Part shown: positions 8,768-16,530 of the stretch, one piece after another
How positions within the stretch are numbered: position 1 is the stretch's first letter
How the letters are laid out: every line of letters begins with the position of its first letter
Assembly (NCBI RefSeq): GCF_003050785.1
Contig: NZ_QAOH01000009.1
Span: 80,598-144,597, forward strand
DNA: 64,000 bases
Reading direction: 5' to 3'
Source: Celeribacter persicus
GTDB taxonomy: Bacteria; Pseudomonadota; Alphaproteobacteria; Rhodobacterales; Rhodobacteraceae
Translations under genes and position numbers: made by a program
The notes under the pieces: generated by a model
Databases searched by the model: none
What the model saw: the letters and a program-made list of their open reading frames with translations, nothing else
Told to the model about the DNA's origin: nothing

Positions 8768-9625
8768 GTGATTTATCAAGCCAAGCAGCTTCCCGCCGGA
8801 CTTTACTTTCTCGCCACGCCCATCGGGAACGCGCGTGACATCACGCTACGGGCGCTCGATCTGCTGGCCTCCGCCGATGTTCTTGCCGCAGAAGACACCC
8901 GCAGTCTGCGCAAGCTGATGGAAATCCACGGCATTCCGTTGAACGGGCGTCATGTGATCGCCTATCACGACCATAATGGGGCGCAGGCGAGACCCGGTCT
9001 TATTGCCTTGATGGAACAGGGAAAATCCGTGGCTTATGCATCGGAGGCCGGTACGCCTCTGGTGGCTGATCCGGGATTTGCGCTCTGTCGGGAGGCCCTT
9101 GCGCGTGGCATCCCCGTGACCTCCGCGCCGGGACCGTCCGCGATGATCGCGGCTCTGACGATCTCCGGCCTGCCCTCGGATCGTTTTCTGTTCGCGGGGT
9201 TTCCGCCCTCTTCTCAAGGGGCACGGCTGAAATTCTTTTCCTCCTTTGCCACCGTTCCCGCGACGCTCGGTTTTTACGAAAGCCCGAAGCGCGTTCACAG
9301 AACGTTAGGAGAATTGTGTGACACTCTGGGGGAGAACCGTCCGGCGGCGCTGTGTCGGGAATTGACCAAGAAATTCGAGGAGGTGCGCAAGGGTACGCTC
9401 AGGGAATTGGAAGAAAGCCTGCGCGACGCGCCGGTGAAGGGCGAGATCGTCCTTTTGGTCGGACGCGCGGAGACGGAAGAGGTTTCAGAGGCGGATCTCG
9501 AAGCGGATTTGGCGGAGGCGCTGGGTCAGATGTCGGTTAAGGATGCGGCCCATGAGGTGGCGGCGAAACACGGGTTAAAGAAACGGGATGTGTATCAGAT
9601 GGCGCTTGCGATGACCGGGAAGTGA
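8768..9625 (+). CDS. rsmI: 16S rRNA (cytidine1402-2'-O)-methyltransferase
   Basis: SAM-dependent tetrapyrrole-methylase-fold enzyme that methylates C1402 of 16S rRNA in the decoding centre. The 285-residue product has the family signatures GLYFLATPIGNARDIT at the N-terminus, AEDTR near residue 38, and SEAGTPLVADPG, followed by the SAPGPSA loop. The start is a GTG at 8768 with GAGAG just upstream. It begins a rightward set rsmI-yraN-gshB, with six bases between rsmI and yraN, and is divergent from the lipoprotein gene, as in many proteobacteria. Confidence 0.96.
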   Translation: MIYQAKQLPAGLYFLATPIGNARDITLRALDLLASADVLAAEDTRSLRKLMEIHGIPLNGRHVIAYHDHNGAQARPGLIALMEQGKSVAYASEAGTPLVADPGFALCREALARGIPVTSAPGPSAMIAALTISGLPSDRFLFAGFPPSSQGARLKFFSSFATVPATLGFYESPKRVHRTLGELCDTLGENRPAALCRELTKKFEEVRKGTLRELEESLRDAPVKGEIVLLVGRAETEEVSEADLEADLAEALGQMSVKDAAHEVAAKHGLKKRDVYQMALAMTGK

Positions 9626-9631
9626 AGCGGT

Positions 9632-10015
9632 ATGTCCGAAGAAGACACCGATAATTCACGTCGTGCACGCGGGGAGCGGGCCTATCACTTCGGCTTGTCA
9701 GCGGAAGAAAGTGTGGCGCGAAACTACGAACGGCGAGGCTATGCGCTATTGGAACGCCGCTGGCGAGGGGCAGGCGGGGAGATTGACCTGATCTTTCAAC
9801 GGGGTGAAGACATCGTCTTTGTCGAGGTGAAAGCCTCGAAAACCCATGGCCGGGCTGGCGCCTCACTCGGTGCAAGGCAACAGGCCCGGCTTTGTGTCAG
9901 TGCCGAGGATTATATCGGGCGCCTGCCAAAGGGGCTTCTGACGCCGATGCGGATCGACGTTGCGCTCGTGAACGGGGCGGGCGAGGTCGCGTGCCTTGAG
10001 AATGCGCTGATGTGA
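9632..10015 (+). CDS. yraN: YraN family (UPF0102) endonuclease-fold protein
   Basis: A 127-residue protein of the widespread UPF0102 family, which has a restriction-endonuclease-like fold of unproven function. The core motif is visible: GGEIDLIFQRGEDIVFVEVK, with the acidic D and the ExK pair that resemble a nuclease centre, preceded by the family segment ERRWRGAG. The family is thought to act in DNA processing, partly because of its frequent location beside rsmI and dprA-like genes. The gene is six bases after rsmI and shares its operon. Confidence 0.9.
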   Translation: MSEEDTDNSRRARGERAYHFGLSAEESVARNYERRGYALLERRWRGAGGEIDLIFQRGEDIVFVEVKASKTHGRAGASLGARQQARLCVSAEDYIGRLPKGLLTPMRIDVALVNGAGEVACLENALM

Positions 10016-10156
10016 GGAAGTGCATGTGACCTTGCGCACAGGACATTCTCATTGAATGCGAAGCCGGGCTGGTCCATCTAAAGGGAAATCAAAGCGGTTT
10101 TCGTTGAGCCTGCTTCAGGCTTGGCGGAAAACGTTGCCGCAGATAATGAAGTCGCG

Positions 10157-10197
10157 GCGTTTCTCAAAAGTGAGTGCCTCAAGTGTTTGAGAAACGC
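10157..10197 (+). promoter_or_regulatory. Long hairpin in the gshB leader
   Basis: A perfect 12-bp stem, GCGTTTCTCAAA with TTTGAGAAACGC, encloses a 17-base loop that itself contains TGAG...CTCA. It ends 22 bases before the proposed gshB start and is followed by CTTT. It may terminate the rsmI-yraN transcript, or it may be a regulatory leader for gshB. Confidence 0.45.
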
Positions 10198-10219
10198 TTT
10201 AGTTCCGGGAGATAAACCC

Positions 10220-11176
10220 TTGCCTTCGACAATTGCGCCCTTGAAAGTCGCGATCCAGATGGACCCGATCGGTCCGATCAACATTAATGCCGACAGCACG
10301 TTCCGGATCATGGAAGAGGCGCAAAAGCGCGGACATGAGCTGTTCTATTACACGCCGGAGCATCTGGCGTTTCAGGAGGGTCGTGTCACCGCACGCGGCT
10401 GGCCGGTCAAAGTCCGTCGTGTCGAGGGAGATCACTACAGCCTCGGGGAAATGACCGAAGTGGACCTGTCGGATTACGATGTGGTCTGGCTGCGGCAGGA
10501 CCCACCGTTCGACATGGGGTATATCACGACCACGCATCTGCTGGAGCTGATCACGCCCGGCACTCTGGTGGTGAACGATCCGTTCTGGGTGCGCAACTAT
10601 CCCGAGAAGCTGCTCGTGCTGCGTTTTCCGGAGTTGACACCGCCCACCGCCATCGCCCGCGATCTGGAAACCATCCGCGCCTTCAAGGCCAAACATGGCG
10701 ATATCATTCTCAAACCGCTTTACGGTAATGGCGGGGCGGGGGTGTTCCGGCTCGATCCGAACGACCGCAACCTGTCGTCGTTGCATGAGTTGTTCACCTC
10801 CATGTCGCGCGAGCCGATGATCGTGCAGAAATTTCTGCCCGACGTGTCCAACGGCGACAAACGGGTGATTCTGGTCGATGGCGAACCTGTAGGGGCGATC
10901 AACCGGGTGCCGCAGGCGGGAGAAACCCGCTCGAACATGCATGTCGGCGGGCGGCCTGAGAAAATTGGCCTGACCGAGCGCGATCTGGAGATTTGCGCAA
11001 AAATCGGGCCGCTTCTGAAAGAAAAAGGTCAGGTGTTCGTCGGTATCGACGTGATCGGCGACTACCTCACCGAGATCAACGTGACGTCGCCGACGGGGGT
11101 TCAGGAGCTAGAACGTTTCGACGGCACCAACACGGCGGAAATCATCTGGCAGGCGATCGAGGCAAAGCGCGCATGA
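10220..11176 (+). CDS. gshB: Glutathione synthetase
   Basis: ATP-grasp enzyme that joins glycine to gamma-glutamylcysteine to give glutathione in the cytoplasm. The product is 318 residues with the family opening [20 protein letters not shown] and the ATP-grasp core ([14 protein letters not shown], then [12 protein letters not shown] and [13 protein letters not shown] near the C-terminus). The start is taken as the TTG at 10220, because GGAG lies eight bases upstream; a second TTG at 10241 is the alternative. The reading frame stays open further upstream but is not supported. A strong hairpin precedes the gene. The stop overlaps the next start by ATGA. Confidence 0.93.
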   Translation: MPSTIAPLKVAIQMDPIGPININADSTFRIMEEAQKRGHELFYYTPEHLAFQEGRVTARGWPVKVRRVEGDHYSLGEMTEVDLSDYDVVWLRQDPPFDMGYITTTHLLELITPGTLVVNDPFWVRNYPEKLLVLRFPELTPPTAIARDLETIRAFKAKHGDIILKPLYGNGGAGVFRLDPNDRNLSSLHELFTSMSREPMIVQKFLPDVSNGDKRVILVDGEPVGAINRVPQAGETRSNMHVGGRPEKIGLTERDLEICAKIGPLLKEKGQVFVGIDVIGDYLTEINVTSPTGVQELERFDGTNTAEIIWQAIEAKRA

Positions 11177-12047
11177 GCCTCAGAATGCGGCTGGTCGCGG
11201 GGGCGTTGAGCCCCATCGTGAAGGCCGCATTCAGCCACGCGCAAAATCCGGTGCCGCTGCGGGAAGGGGTGGACCTGACGGCGAAGGCCACCTTGTTCGT
11301 GCCGCGCGATACGGAGGTCACGCGGGATGTGCCGGGGCTTCCGGGTATGTGGATTCGCCCTCCGGGTTGCGACGCTTCCCGCGTGATCCTGTTTTTCCAT
11401 GGTGGCGGTTATGTCGCGGGCAGCCCGCATACCCATAAACGCCTGGCCTGGCGGCTTGCGAAATGCGCGGGGCGGTCCGTGTTTCTTCCGGCCTATCGGC
11501 TGGCTCCCGAGCACCCCCTGCCCGCGGCTTTCGAGGATGCGAAAATCATCTGGCAGGCGCTTATCTCCTCCGGTTTTGCGCCGGGGGACATCGTGCTTGG
11601 CGGTGGTTTGGCTCTTACGCTTCTGTCCGGGCTTTGCATGCGTGGAACGCCGCCCGCCGGTGCCTTGGCTGGTCGCCTTTCACCAATCTGACGCTTTCGA
11701 GTCCGTCGATGACGGAAAACGCGACGCGCGATCACTTTTTTCCGGCCATGCGTGCTGAGGAACTGATCGGAATGATTCTTGGTGACAGCGATCCCCGAAA
11801 CCCGAATGTCTCACCGCTTTTTGCATCCTTCCCGAACTGTCCGCCGGTGCTGTTGCAGGCTTCGGATTGCGAAATTCTGCGCGATGACAGTATCCGTATG
11901 GCCGATCATCTGCGCCACGAAGGGGCGGAGGTGAGGCTGAGTGTGACCCAAGGTGCGCCGCATGTCTGGCAGATGTTCGACGGGTTGTTCCCGGAGGCGC
12001 GTCAGGCGATTGAGGAGACGGGGCAGTTCATTGAGGCGCTCAATTGA
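11173..12047 (+). pseudogene. Alpha/beta hydrolase (HSL-type esterase), disrupted
   Basis: A gene coupled to gshB by an ATGA overlap that encodes a hormone-sensitive-lipase-type esterase but is broken twice. The N-terminal half contains the oxyanion motif FFHGGGYVAG, and the second half retains the catalytic-histidine region GAPHVWQMFDGLFPEA. At about 11605 the expected nucleophile elbow GDSAG is missing: the sequence reads VLGGGLALTLL, as if 12-15 bases had been deleted in frame. At about 11669 the reading frame shifts, and the natural continuation WSPFTNLTLSS is found in frame +3. Read as it stands, frame one stops at 11691. The loss of the serine motif means that a simple sequencing error in the frameshift would not restore activity. 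The 3' end overlaps comM by eight bases. Confidence 0.75.
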
Positions 12048-13551
12048 GCAGCCCTGCAACCACCCGGTAACTCAAGGCTTCGGCCAGATGCGGGCGGCGA
12101 ATGTCCATGTCTCCGGCCAGATCGGCGATGGTCCGCGCCACGCGCAAGACCCGATGATAGCCCCGCGCCGAAAGCCCGAGGCGTTCGGCGGCCTTTTGCA
12201 AAAGCTCCCGCCCCTCGGCATCGGGCGTTGCGATCTCTTCGAGCTGGCGTCCCTCGATCTGGGCATTCACCCGAAAACCTGTGCCCTCGAACCGCTCCGT
12301 CTGAAGCGTGCGGGCCTCGGCCACGCGGGCGGCGACGGTGGCGGAACTGTCGCCGGAGGGTGGCAGGTCGAGGTCCTGAAACTGCACCGGCGGCATGTCG
12401 AGGCGCAAATCGAACCGGTCCATCAAGGGACCGGAAATCCGCCCGAGATACTCCTCGCCGCAAAGCGGCACCTTGGCGCAGGCCCGCTCCGGGTCGGGCA
12501 GATAGCCGCATTTGCAGGGGTTGGCCGCAGCCACCAGCATGAACCGCGCCGGGTAATGCATATGGGCATTGGCGCGCGCCACCATGACTTCGCCGCTCTC
12601 GATCGGCTGGCGCAGGGTTTCAAGAACGGGGCGGGGGAATTCGGGCAGTTCGTCAAGAAACAGAACGCCATTATGGGCGAGAGAGATTTCGCCCGGTTGC
12701 GCGCCACGCCCTCCGCCCACAATGGCGGCCATGGAGGCGGTGTGATGCGGTTCCCGGAAGGGCCGCGCGCGGGAAATGCCACCCTCGTCGAGAAGTCCCG
12801 CAAGCGAGTGAATGATTGAGGTTTCCAGCGCTTCCTGCGCCGACAGCGGGGGCAGGATCGTCGGCAGACGCGCGGCCAGCATGGATTTGCCGGAACCGGG
12901 CGTGCCGACCATGAAGAGATGATGCCCACCTGCGGCGGCGATCTCCAGCGCGCGTTTGGCTTTTTCCTGCCCCTTGACGTCGCGCAGGTCGCGGGTGTGA
13001 TCGGGGAGGGTGATTTCGCCGGGATGGGCCTCGTGCAGAGGGCGGTCCCCGGTGAAATGCCGCAAAAGCTGCGCCAGCGTTTTGGCGCCGTAAACCGGGG
13101 TCGCCCCGACCCAGGCGGCCTCGGCCCCACAGCCCTCTGGGCAGGCAAGCACGCAGTTCAGCTCTGCCGCTTTCAGTGCGGCGGGGAGTGCGCCATTGAC
13201 CGCCACGAGCGAGCCGTCCAAGGCCAGTTCTCCCAAGGACAGGGTCTCAGCGGCCTTCTCTTCGGGGATCAGGCCGGTGGCGGCGAGAATGGCTATCGCG
13301 ATAGGCAGGTCGAAATGCGAACCGATCTTGGGAAGGTCGGCGGGGGAGAGGTTGATGACGAGTTTCTTGGAGGGCAGGGCGATCTGCATGGAGGCGAGCG
13401 CAGCCCTGACCCTTTCGCGCGCTTCGGTAACAGCCTTGTCCGGCAGACCAACGATGGTGAAGCTCGGCAGACCCGGAGCAATGGCGCATTGCACCTCGAT
13501 GCGCCGCGCTTCGACGCCCTCGAATGCGACGGAAAAGGTCCGTGCGACCAT
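12040..13551 (-). CDS. comM: ComM/YifB family AAA+ ATPase (Mg-chelatase-like)
   Basis: A 503-residue hexameric helicase of the ComM type, which in naturally competent bacteria drives branch migration during integration of transforming DNA. Layout: N-terminal Lon-like fold (MVARTFSVAFEGVEAR, then ...GLPDKAVTEARERVRAA), Walker A GTPGSGKS at 216-223, Walker B region with LFLDELPEF, and a Mg-chelatase C-terminal region containing zinc-binding cysteines in ANPCKCGY. In Rhodobacter, comM belongs to the CtrA-controlled competence-like genes used to take up gene transfer agent DNA. A CtrA-like box lies about 50-65 bases upstream. Confidence 0.94.
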   Translation of the reverse strand: MVARTFSVAFEGVEARRIEVQCAIAPGLPSFTIVGLPDKAVTEARERVRAALASMQIALPSKKLVINLSPADLPKIGSHFDLPIAIAILAATGLIPEEKAAETLSLGELALDGSLVAVNGALPAALKAAELNCVLACPEGCGAEAAWVGATPVYGAKTLAQLLRHFTGDRPLHEAHPGEITLPDHTRDLRDVKGQEKAKRALEIAAAGGHHLFMVGTPGSGKSMLAARLPTILPPLSAQEALETSIIHSLAGLLDEGGISRARPFREPHHTASMAAIVGGGRGAQPGEISLAHNGVLFLDELPEFPRPVLETLRQPIESGEVMVARANAHMHYPARFMLVAAANPCKCGYLPDPERACAKVPLCGEEYLGRISGPLMDRFDLRLDMPPVQFQDLDLPPSGDSSATVAARVAEARTLQTERFEGTGFRVNAQIEGRQLEEIATPDAEGRELLQKAAERLGLSARGYHRVLRVARTIADLAGDMDIRRPHLAEALSYRVVAGLLN

Positions 13552-13601
13552 GGTCTGAAACTCCCGTTAACGAATGTTAACCCGTGCTACCGCGAACGTG
13601 G

Positions 13602-13616
13602 TTAGCAAATGGTTAA
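13602..13616 (-). promoter_or_regulatory. CtrA-like binding site before comM
   Basis: On the minus strand the site reads TTAACCATTTGCTAA, i.e. TTAA, seven bases, then CTAA; it contains the preferred half-site TTAACCAT. The CtrA consensus is TTAA-N7-TTAA. It ends about 50 bases upstream of the comM start. A second TTAA pair with 6-base spacing lies at 13567-13580. Confidence 0.5.
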
Positions 13617-13654
13617 CGGGGCTTCGTCGTGGTGCGGAATTCTCGCGTGGCAGG

Positions 13655-14341
13655 TCAGATTTCAACGGGCCATGGGGCAGTCGGCAGGTCGAGCGCATAA
13701 GGCACGGGATCGTAAGTGACGGTCAACCCGTCCGCGCGCCATTTCTGAAAGGCCGGGTCGGCAAGGTGTGCGTTCACATAGGCGGCAAGACGGTTGGAGA
13801 CCGGCAGGCCATAGCCCGCGATCCGGGCGGCAACCGGTGCGTAGAAAGCATCGGCGGCGGAATAGGCGCCGAACAACCAAGGCCCCTCGCCGGAAAAACG
13901 GTCGAAGGCATGACCGAGGACGAGTTCCAGCCGGTCGAGATCCGCCTGAACCTCGGCGCTCACCTCGAATCCTTGATAGCGGTGCAATAGCTGCATGGCG
14001 CAGGCGGAGCGCAGGGCGGAGAAGCCAGCGTGTATCTCGGCGACCAGCCAACGGGCATAGATGCGGGCCTGCGGATCGGAGGGCCAGAGACCCGCTTCGG
14101 GATGGCGTTCGGCGAGGGTCTCCGCCAGCGCGATGCTTTCGCCGATGACCCAGCCCTCGGGCGTACAGGCGGTGGGCACGAAGCGGGCGGGGGAGAGCGG
14201 CGTGAGGTCCTGTTTCATCGTGCCGGCATAAAGTCCGACCATGATTTCGCGATACGGGATGTCGAATTTCTCGAACAGGAGCCAGCCGCGCAGGGACCAG
14301 CTTGAAAAGCTTTTATCGCCGATGAAAAGATCATAAGACAT
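13655..14341 (-). CDS. Glutathione S-transferase family protein
   Basis: A 228-residue cytosolic GST. The thioredoxin-like N-terminal domain opens SYDLFIGDKSFSSWSLRGWL, where the SxxS stretch occupies the position of the catalytic Ser/Cys in bacterial GSTs and maleylacetoacetate isomerase-like enzymes. The second domain is all-helical and includes the N-capping region GAYSAADAFYAPV. The start at 14341 is preferred to the longer frame because AGGAGG lies six bases upstream. It is a single gene between comM and the histidine phosphatase. The substrate is not predictable from sequence. Confidence 0.88.
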   Translation of the reverse strand: MSYDLFIGDKSFSSWSLRGWLLFEKFDIPYREIMVGLYAGTMKQDLTPLSPARFVPTACTPEGWVIGESIALAETLAERHPEAGLWPSDPQARIYARWLVAEIHAGFSALRSACAMQLLHRYQGFEVSAEVQADLDRLELVLGHAFDRFSGEGPWLFGAYSAADAFYAPVAARIAGYGLPVSNRLAAYVNAHLADPAFQKWRADGLTVTYDPVPYALDLPTAPWPVEI

Positions 14342-14416
14342 GGGAACCTCCTGATGGTACAGGCAGGGTAGGCGGCTTTTTATCATCATAAAAATTCATA
14401 TTTGTAACATAAATTA

Positions 14417-14986
14417 TCAATATTTGTGATTTATTTGCGTGCAGGACCACGGGCCTGACAGGCCTTCCGGACAGTCGATCAGGGTGCAGGACAGCGGATC
14501 AATCTTATGAGCGAGCGCTTCAAAGGCGGTACAGCGCAGGGCCTTTTGCAGCAGGGCCAGGATCACCCCCATATGCGCCACCACGATGGTTTCGCCGGAC
14601 AGGGCCGAAATCCCATTGTGAACCCGTGCGGAGAATGTATTCCAGCTTTCGCCGCCCGGAGGCGCCACGTCACCCGGCGTTTCGAACACCCGACGCGCCA
14701 GATCGCCATCGCGGGCCTCGATTTCGGACCATTGCAGCAACTCCCAGTCGCCGAAATGTGTCTCCCGCAAGCGTCGGTCGTGGGGCAGGCGGGGGCGCGC
14801 AGCCTGAATCGCGCTGGCGGTGTCCACGGCTCGGCTCAGATCGGATGAGATCACCGGCACCTGCGGCAGGGCCTGTTCCAACCGGGCGATGGCCGCATGG
14901 TCGGAGAGATCGGCGGGGAGATCGCTCCAGCCGACAAAGCTTTTCGCATGGGTCGGTCCATGGCGGATCAGCCAGAGGCGGCTCAC
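14417..14986 (-). CDS. Histidine phosphatase family protein (CobC-like, possible alpha-ribazole phosphatase)
   Basis: A 189-residue phosphoglycerate-mutase-fold phosphatase. The phosphohistidine motif is seen as LIRHGPT (residues 6-12), the conserved acidic partner in the RETHFGDWE segment, and the second catalytic histidine in VVAHMGVI. It overlaps cobU by four bases (ATGA) and is downstream of it, so alpha-ribazole 5'-phosphate dephosphorylation in cobalamin lower-loop assembly is the likely role. This is inference from context, since the fold alone does not define the substrate. Confidence 0.85.
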   Translation of the reverse strand: MSRLWLIRHGPTHAKSFVGWSDLPADLSDHAAIARLEQALPQVPVISSDLSRAVDTASAIQAARPRLPHDRRLRETHFGDWELLQWSEIEARDGDLARRVFETPGDVAPPGGESWNTFSARVHNGISALSGETIVVAHMGVILALLQKALRCTAFEALAHKIDPLSCTLIDCPEGLSGPWSCTQINHKY

Positions 14987-15504
14987 AACAGCCCCTCCGG
15001 CAGCGCGCCCTTGAGTACGAAAGGCAGCCCCGCCATGACCCCGACCACCGTGCCCGCCTCTTCGGCGAGCCTCCGGTTCAGCGCGCCTTGGGCAATGCGA
15101 AACCGGCGGGCAAGAGCGTTTTCCGGCACGATGCCAAGTCCGACCTCATTGGACACGACGACGATTTGCGCGGGGCATTGCCGGATCGCAGAGAGCAGGC
15201 TTTCCGTCTCCCGCTCAAGGTCGTGATCCGCGAGAAAATGGTTCGTCAGCCAGAGTGTCGCACAATCGAACAACAGAATCTGACCCTCCCGGACCTCGGA
15301 AATGACCCGATCTGCGGCAAAGGGTTCCTCGATTGTGCACCAGTCGGGGCCGCGATTTGTGCGGTGTTGCTCAGCCTTTGTGCGCATTTCTTCATCGAAG
15401 GCCTGTGCGCTGGCGAGGTAGATTTTCTCCAAGCCACTGTGAAAACATATTTTTTCCGAAAAATCGGACTTTCCGGAAGAGGCGCCGCCAAGGACGACTG
15501 TCAT
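14983..15504 (-). CDS. cobU: Adenosylcobinamide kinase / adenosylcobinamide-phosphate guanylyltransferase
   Basis: A 173-residue bifunctional enzyme (CobU/CobP) that phosphorylates adenosylcobinamide and then guanylylates it to AdoCbi-GDP. The P-loop VVLGGASSGKSDFSE (residues 3-17), the downstream VVVSNEVGLGIVPENALARR signature and the length are typical. The start at 15504 is chosen because it places the P-loop at the very N-terminus, as in the family; the longer frame adds nine residues. It is the first gene of a cobU-phosphatase pair. The other cobalamin genes are not in the window. The product cofactor is needed by NrdJ at 49711. Confidence 0.93.
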   Translation of the reverse strand: MTVVLGGASSGKSDFSEKICFHSGLEKIYLASAQAFDEEMRTKAEQHRTNRGPDWCTIEEPFAADRVISEVREGQILLFDCATLWLTNHFLADHDLERETESLLSAIRQCPAQIVVVSNEVGLGIVPENALARRFRIAQGALNRRLAEEAGTVVGVMAGLPFVLKGALPEGLL

Positions 15505-15524
15505 ATTTGCGCACATGATCGTGA

Positions 15525-15546
15525 GAACCATTTTGGAACCATTTTG
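15525..15546 (+). repeat. Tandem 11-bp direct repeat between cobU and rpoH
   Basis: GAACCATTTTG occurs twice in a row without spacing. It lies just upstream of cobU and about 100 bases before rpoH, in the shared divergent promoter region. It could be a regulator site or part of a promoter. Confidence 0.55.
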
Positions 15547-15648
15547 CTAGGCTTTGCGTATCAGGAGTAGCCACCGCTCGCAAATGGCTGTCATCGGATC
15601 CGCCTTTGAGCCAGAGCCAGAGCGCACACAGACCTACAGGAGGGGACC

Positions 15649-16530
15649 ATGGCACTTGATGTGACTGCATCGGACAATGTCCTGCCGCGGCGGGCGATGA
15701 AAGCGGAAATGCTGGATGCGGAGACGGAGATGCAGCTTGCACGCGCCTGGCGGGACCAGCGCGACGAACAGGCGCTGCACCGTCTGATCACCGCCTATAT
15801 GCGTTTGGCGATTTCGACGGCGGCGAAGTTCAAACGCTATGGCGCGCCGATGAGCGATCTTATTCAGGAGGCGGGGCTGGGGCTCATGAAAGCCGCCGAG
15901 AAATTCGACCCCGATCGCGGCGTGCGGTTTTCGACCTATGCCGTGTGGTGGATCAAGGCCTCCGTGCAGGATTACGTCATGCGCAACTGGTCGCTGGTCC
16001 GGACCGGGTCCACGTCGGCACAGAAATCGCTGTTCTTCAACATGCGCCGGGTTCAGGCTCGTCTTGAGCGCGAGGCAATGGCGCAGGGCGCGGCGCTTGA
16101 CCGCGATCAACTGTTGCAGATGATCGCCATGGATTTGGGTGTGCCGCTGCGCGATGTCGAGATGATGGACGGGCGCTTGTCCGGCTCGGATTTCTCGCTG
16201 AACGCCCAGCAATCCAGCGATGAAGAGGGGCGCGAATGGATCGAGACCCTCGCCGATGAAGGCGAAACCACCGCCGAGATGGTCGGTGAGGCGCATGATC
16301 AGGCGCAACTCAGGACTTGGCTCGGCGAAGCAATGGAGACGCTGAGTGAGCGGGAGCGCTTTATTCTGCGTGAGCGCAAGCTGGCAGATGAGCCGCGCAC
16401 CTTGGAAAGCCTCGGTGAGGAGTTGTCTCTCTCCAAGGAGCGCGTGCGGCAATTGGAGGCCGGTGCTTTGCAGAAAATGCGCTCCATGCTTGAAACGAAC
16501 CGCCGTGAGGTCCATCATTTCCTCTCATGA
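15649..16530 (+). CDS. rpoH: RNA polymerase sigma factor RpoH type (probable RpoHII)
   Basis: A 293-residue group 3 (sigma-32-like) factor. Region 2 shows LITAYMRLAISTAAKFKRYG, PMSDLIQEAGLGLMKAAEKF, and the -10 recognition and melting segment RFSTYAVWWIKASVQDYVMR; region 4 shows a helix-turn-helix in SLGEELSLSKERVRQLEAGA. Rhodobacteraceae usually have two RpoH proteins; the divergent sequence and location beside cobU rather than a heat-shock operon suggest RpoHII, which in Rhodobacter sphaeroides responds to singlet oxygen. AGGAGG lies just ahead of the start. The next gene overlaps by four bases. Confidence 0.92.
   Translation: MALDVTASDNVLPRRAMKAEMLDAETEMQLARAWRDQRDEQALHRLITAYMRLAISTAAKFKRYGAPMSDLIQEAGLGLMKAAEKFDPDRGVRFSTYAVWWIKASVQDYVMRNWSLVRTGSTSAQKSLFFNMRRVQARLEREAMAQGAALDRDQLLQMIAMDLGVPLRDVEMMDGRLSGSDFSLNAQQSSDEEGREWIETLADEGETTAEMVGEAHDQAQLRTWLGEAMETLSERERFILRERKLADEPRTLESLGEELSLSKERVRQLEAGALQKMRSMLETNRREVHHFLS

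Noticed and set aside
12040..13551. comM as a magnesium chelatase subunit of chlorophyll synthesis
   Set aside because: The Lon-like N-terminal part and zinc cysteine region are ComM features, and no bch genes are present.
15536..15562. GGAAC-N17-CGTAT before rpoH as an EcfG-type stress promoter
   Set aside because: The -10 part matches poorly, the first box lies inside the tandem repeat, and most Rhodobacteraceae lack the EcfG system. Not enough to call.
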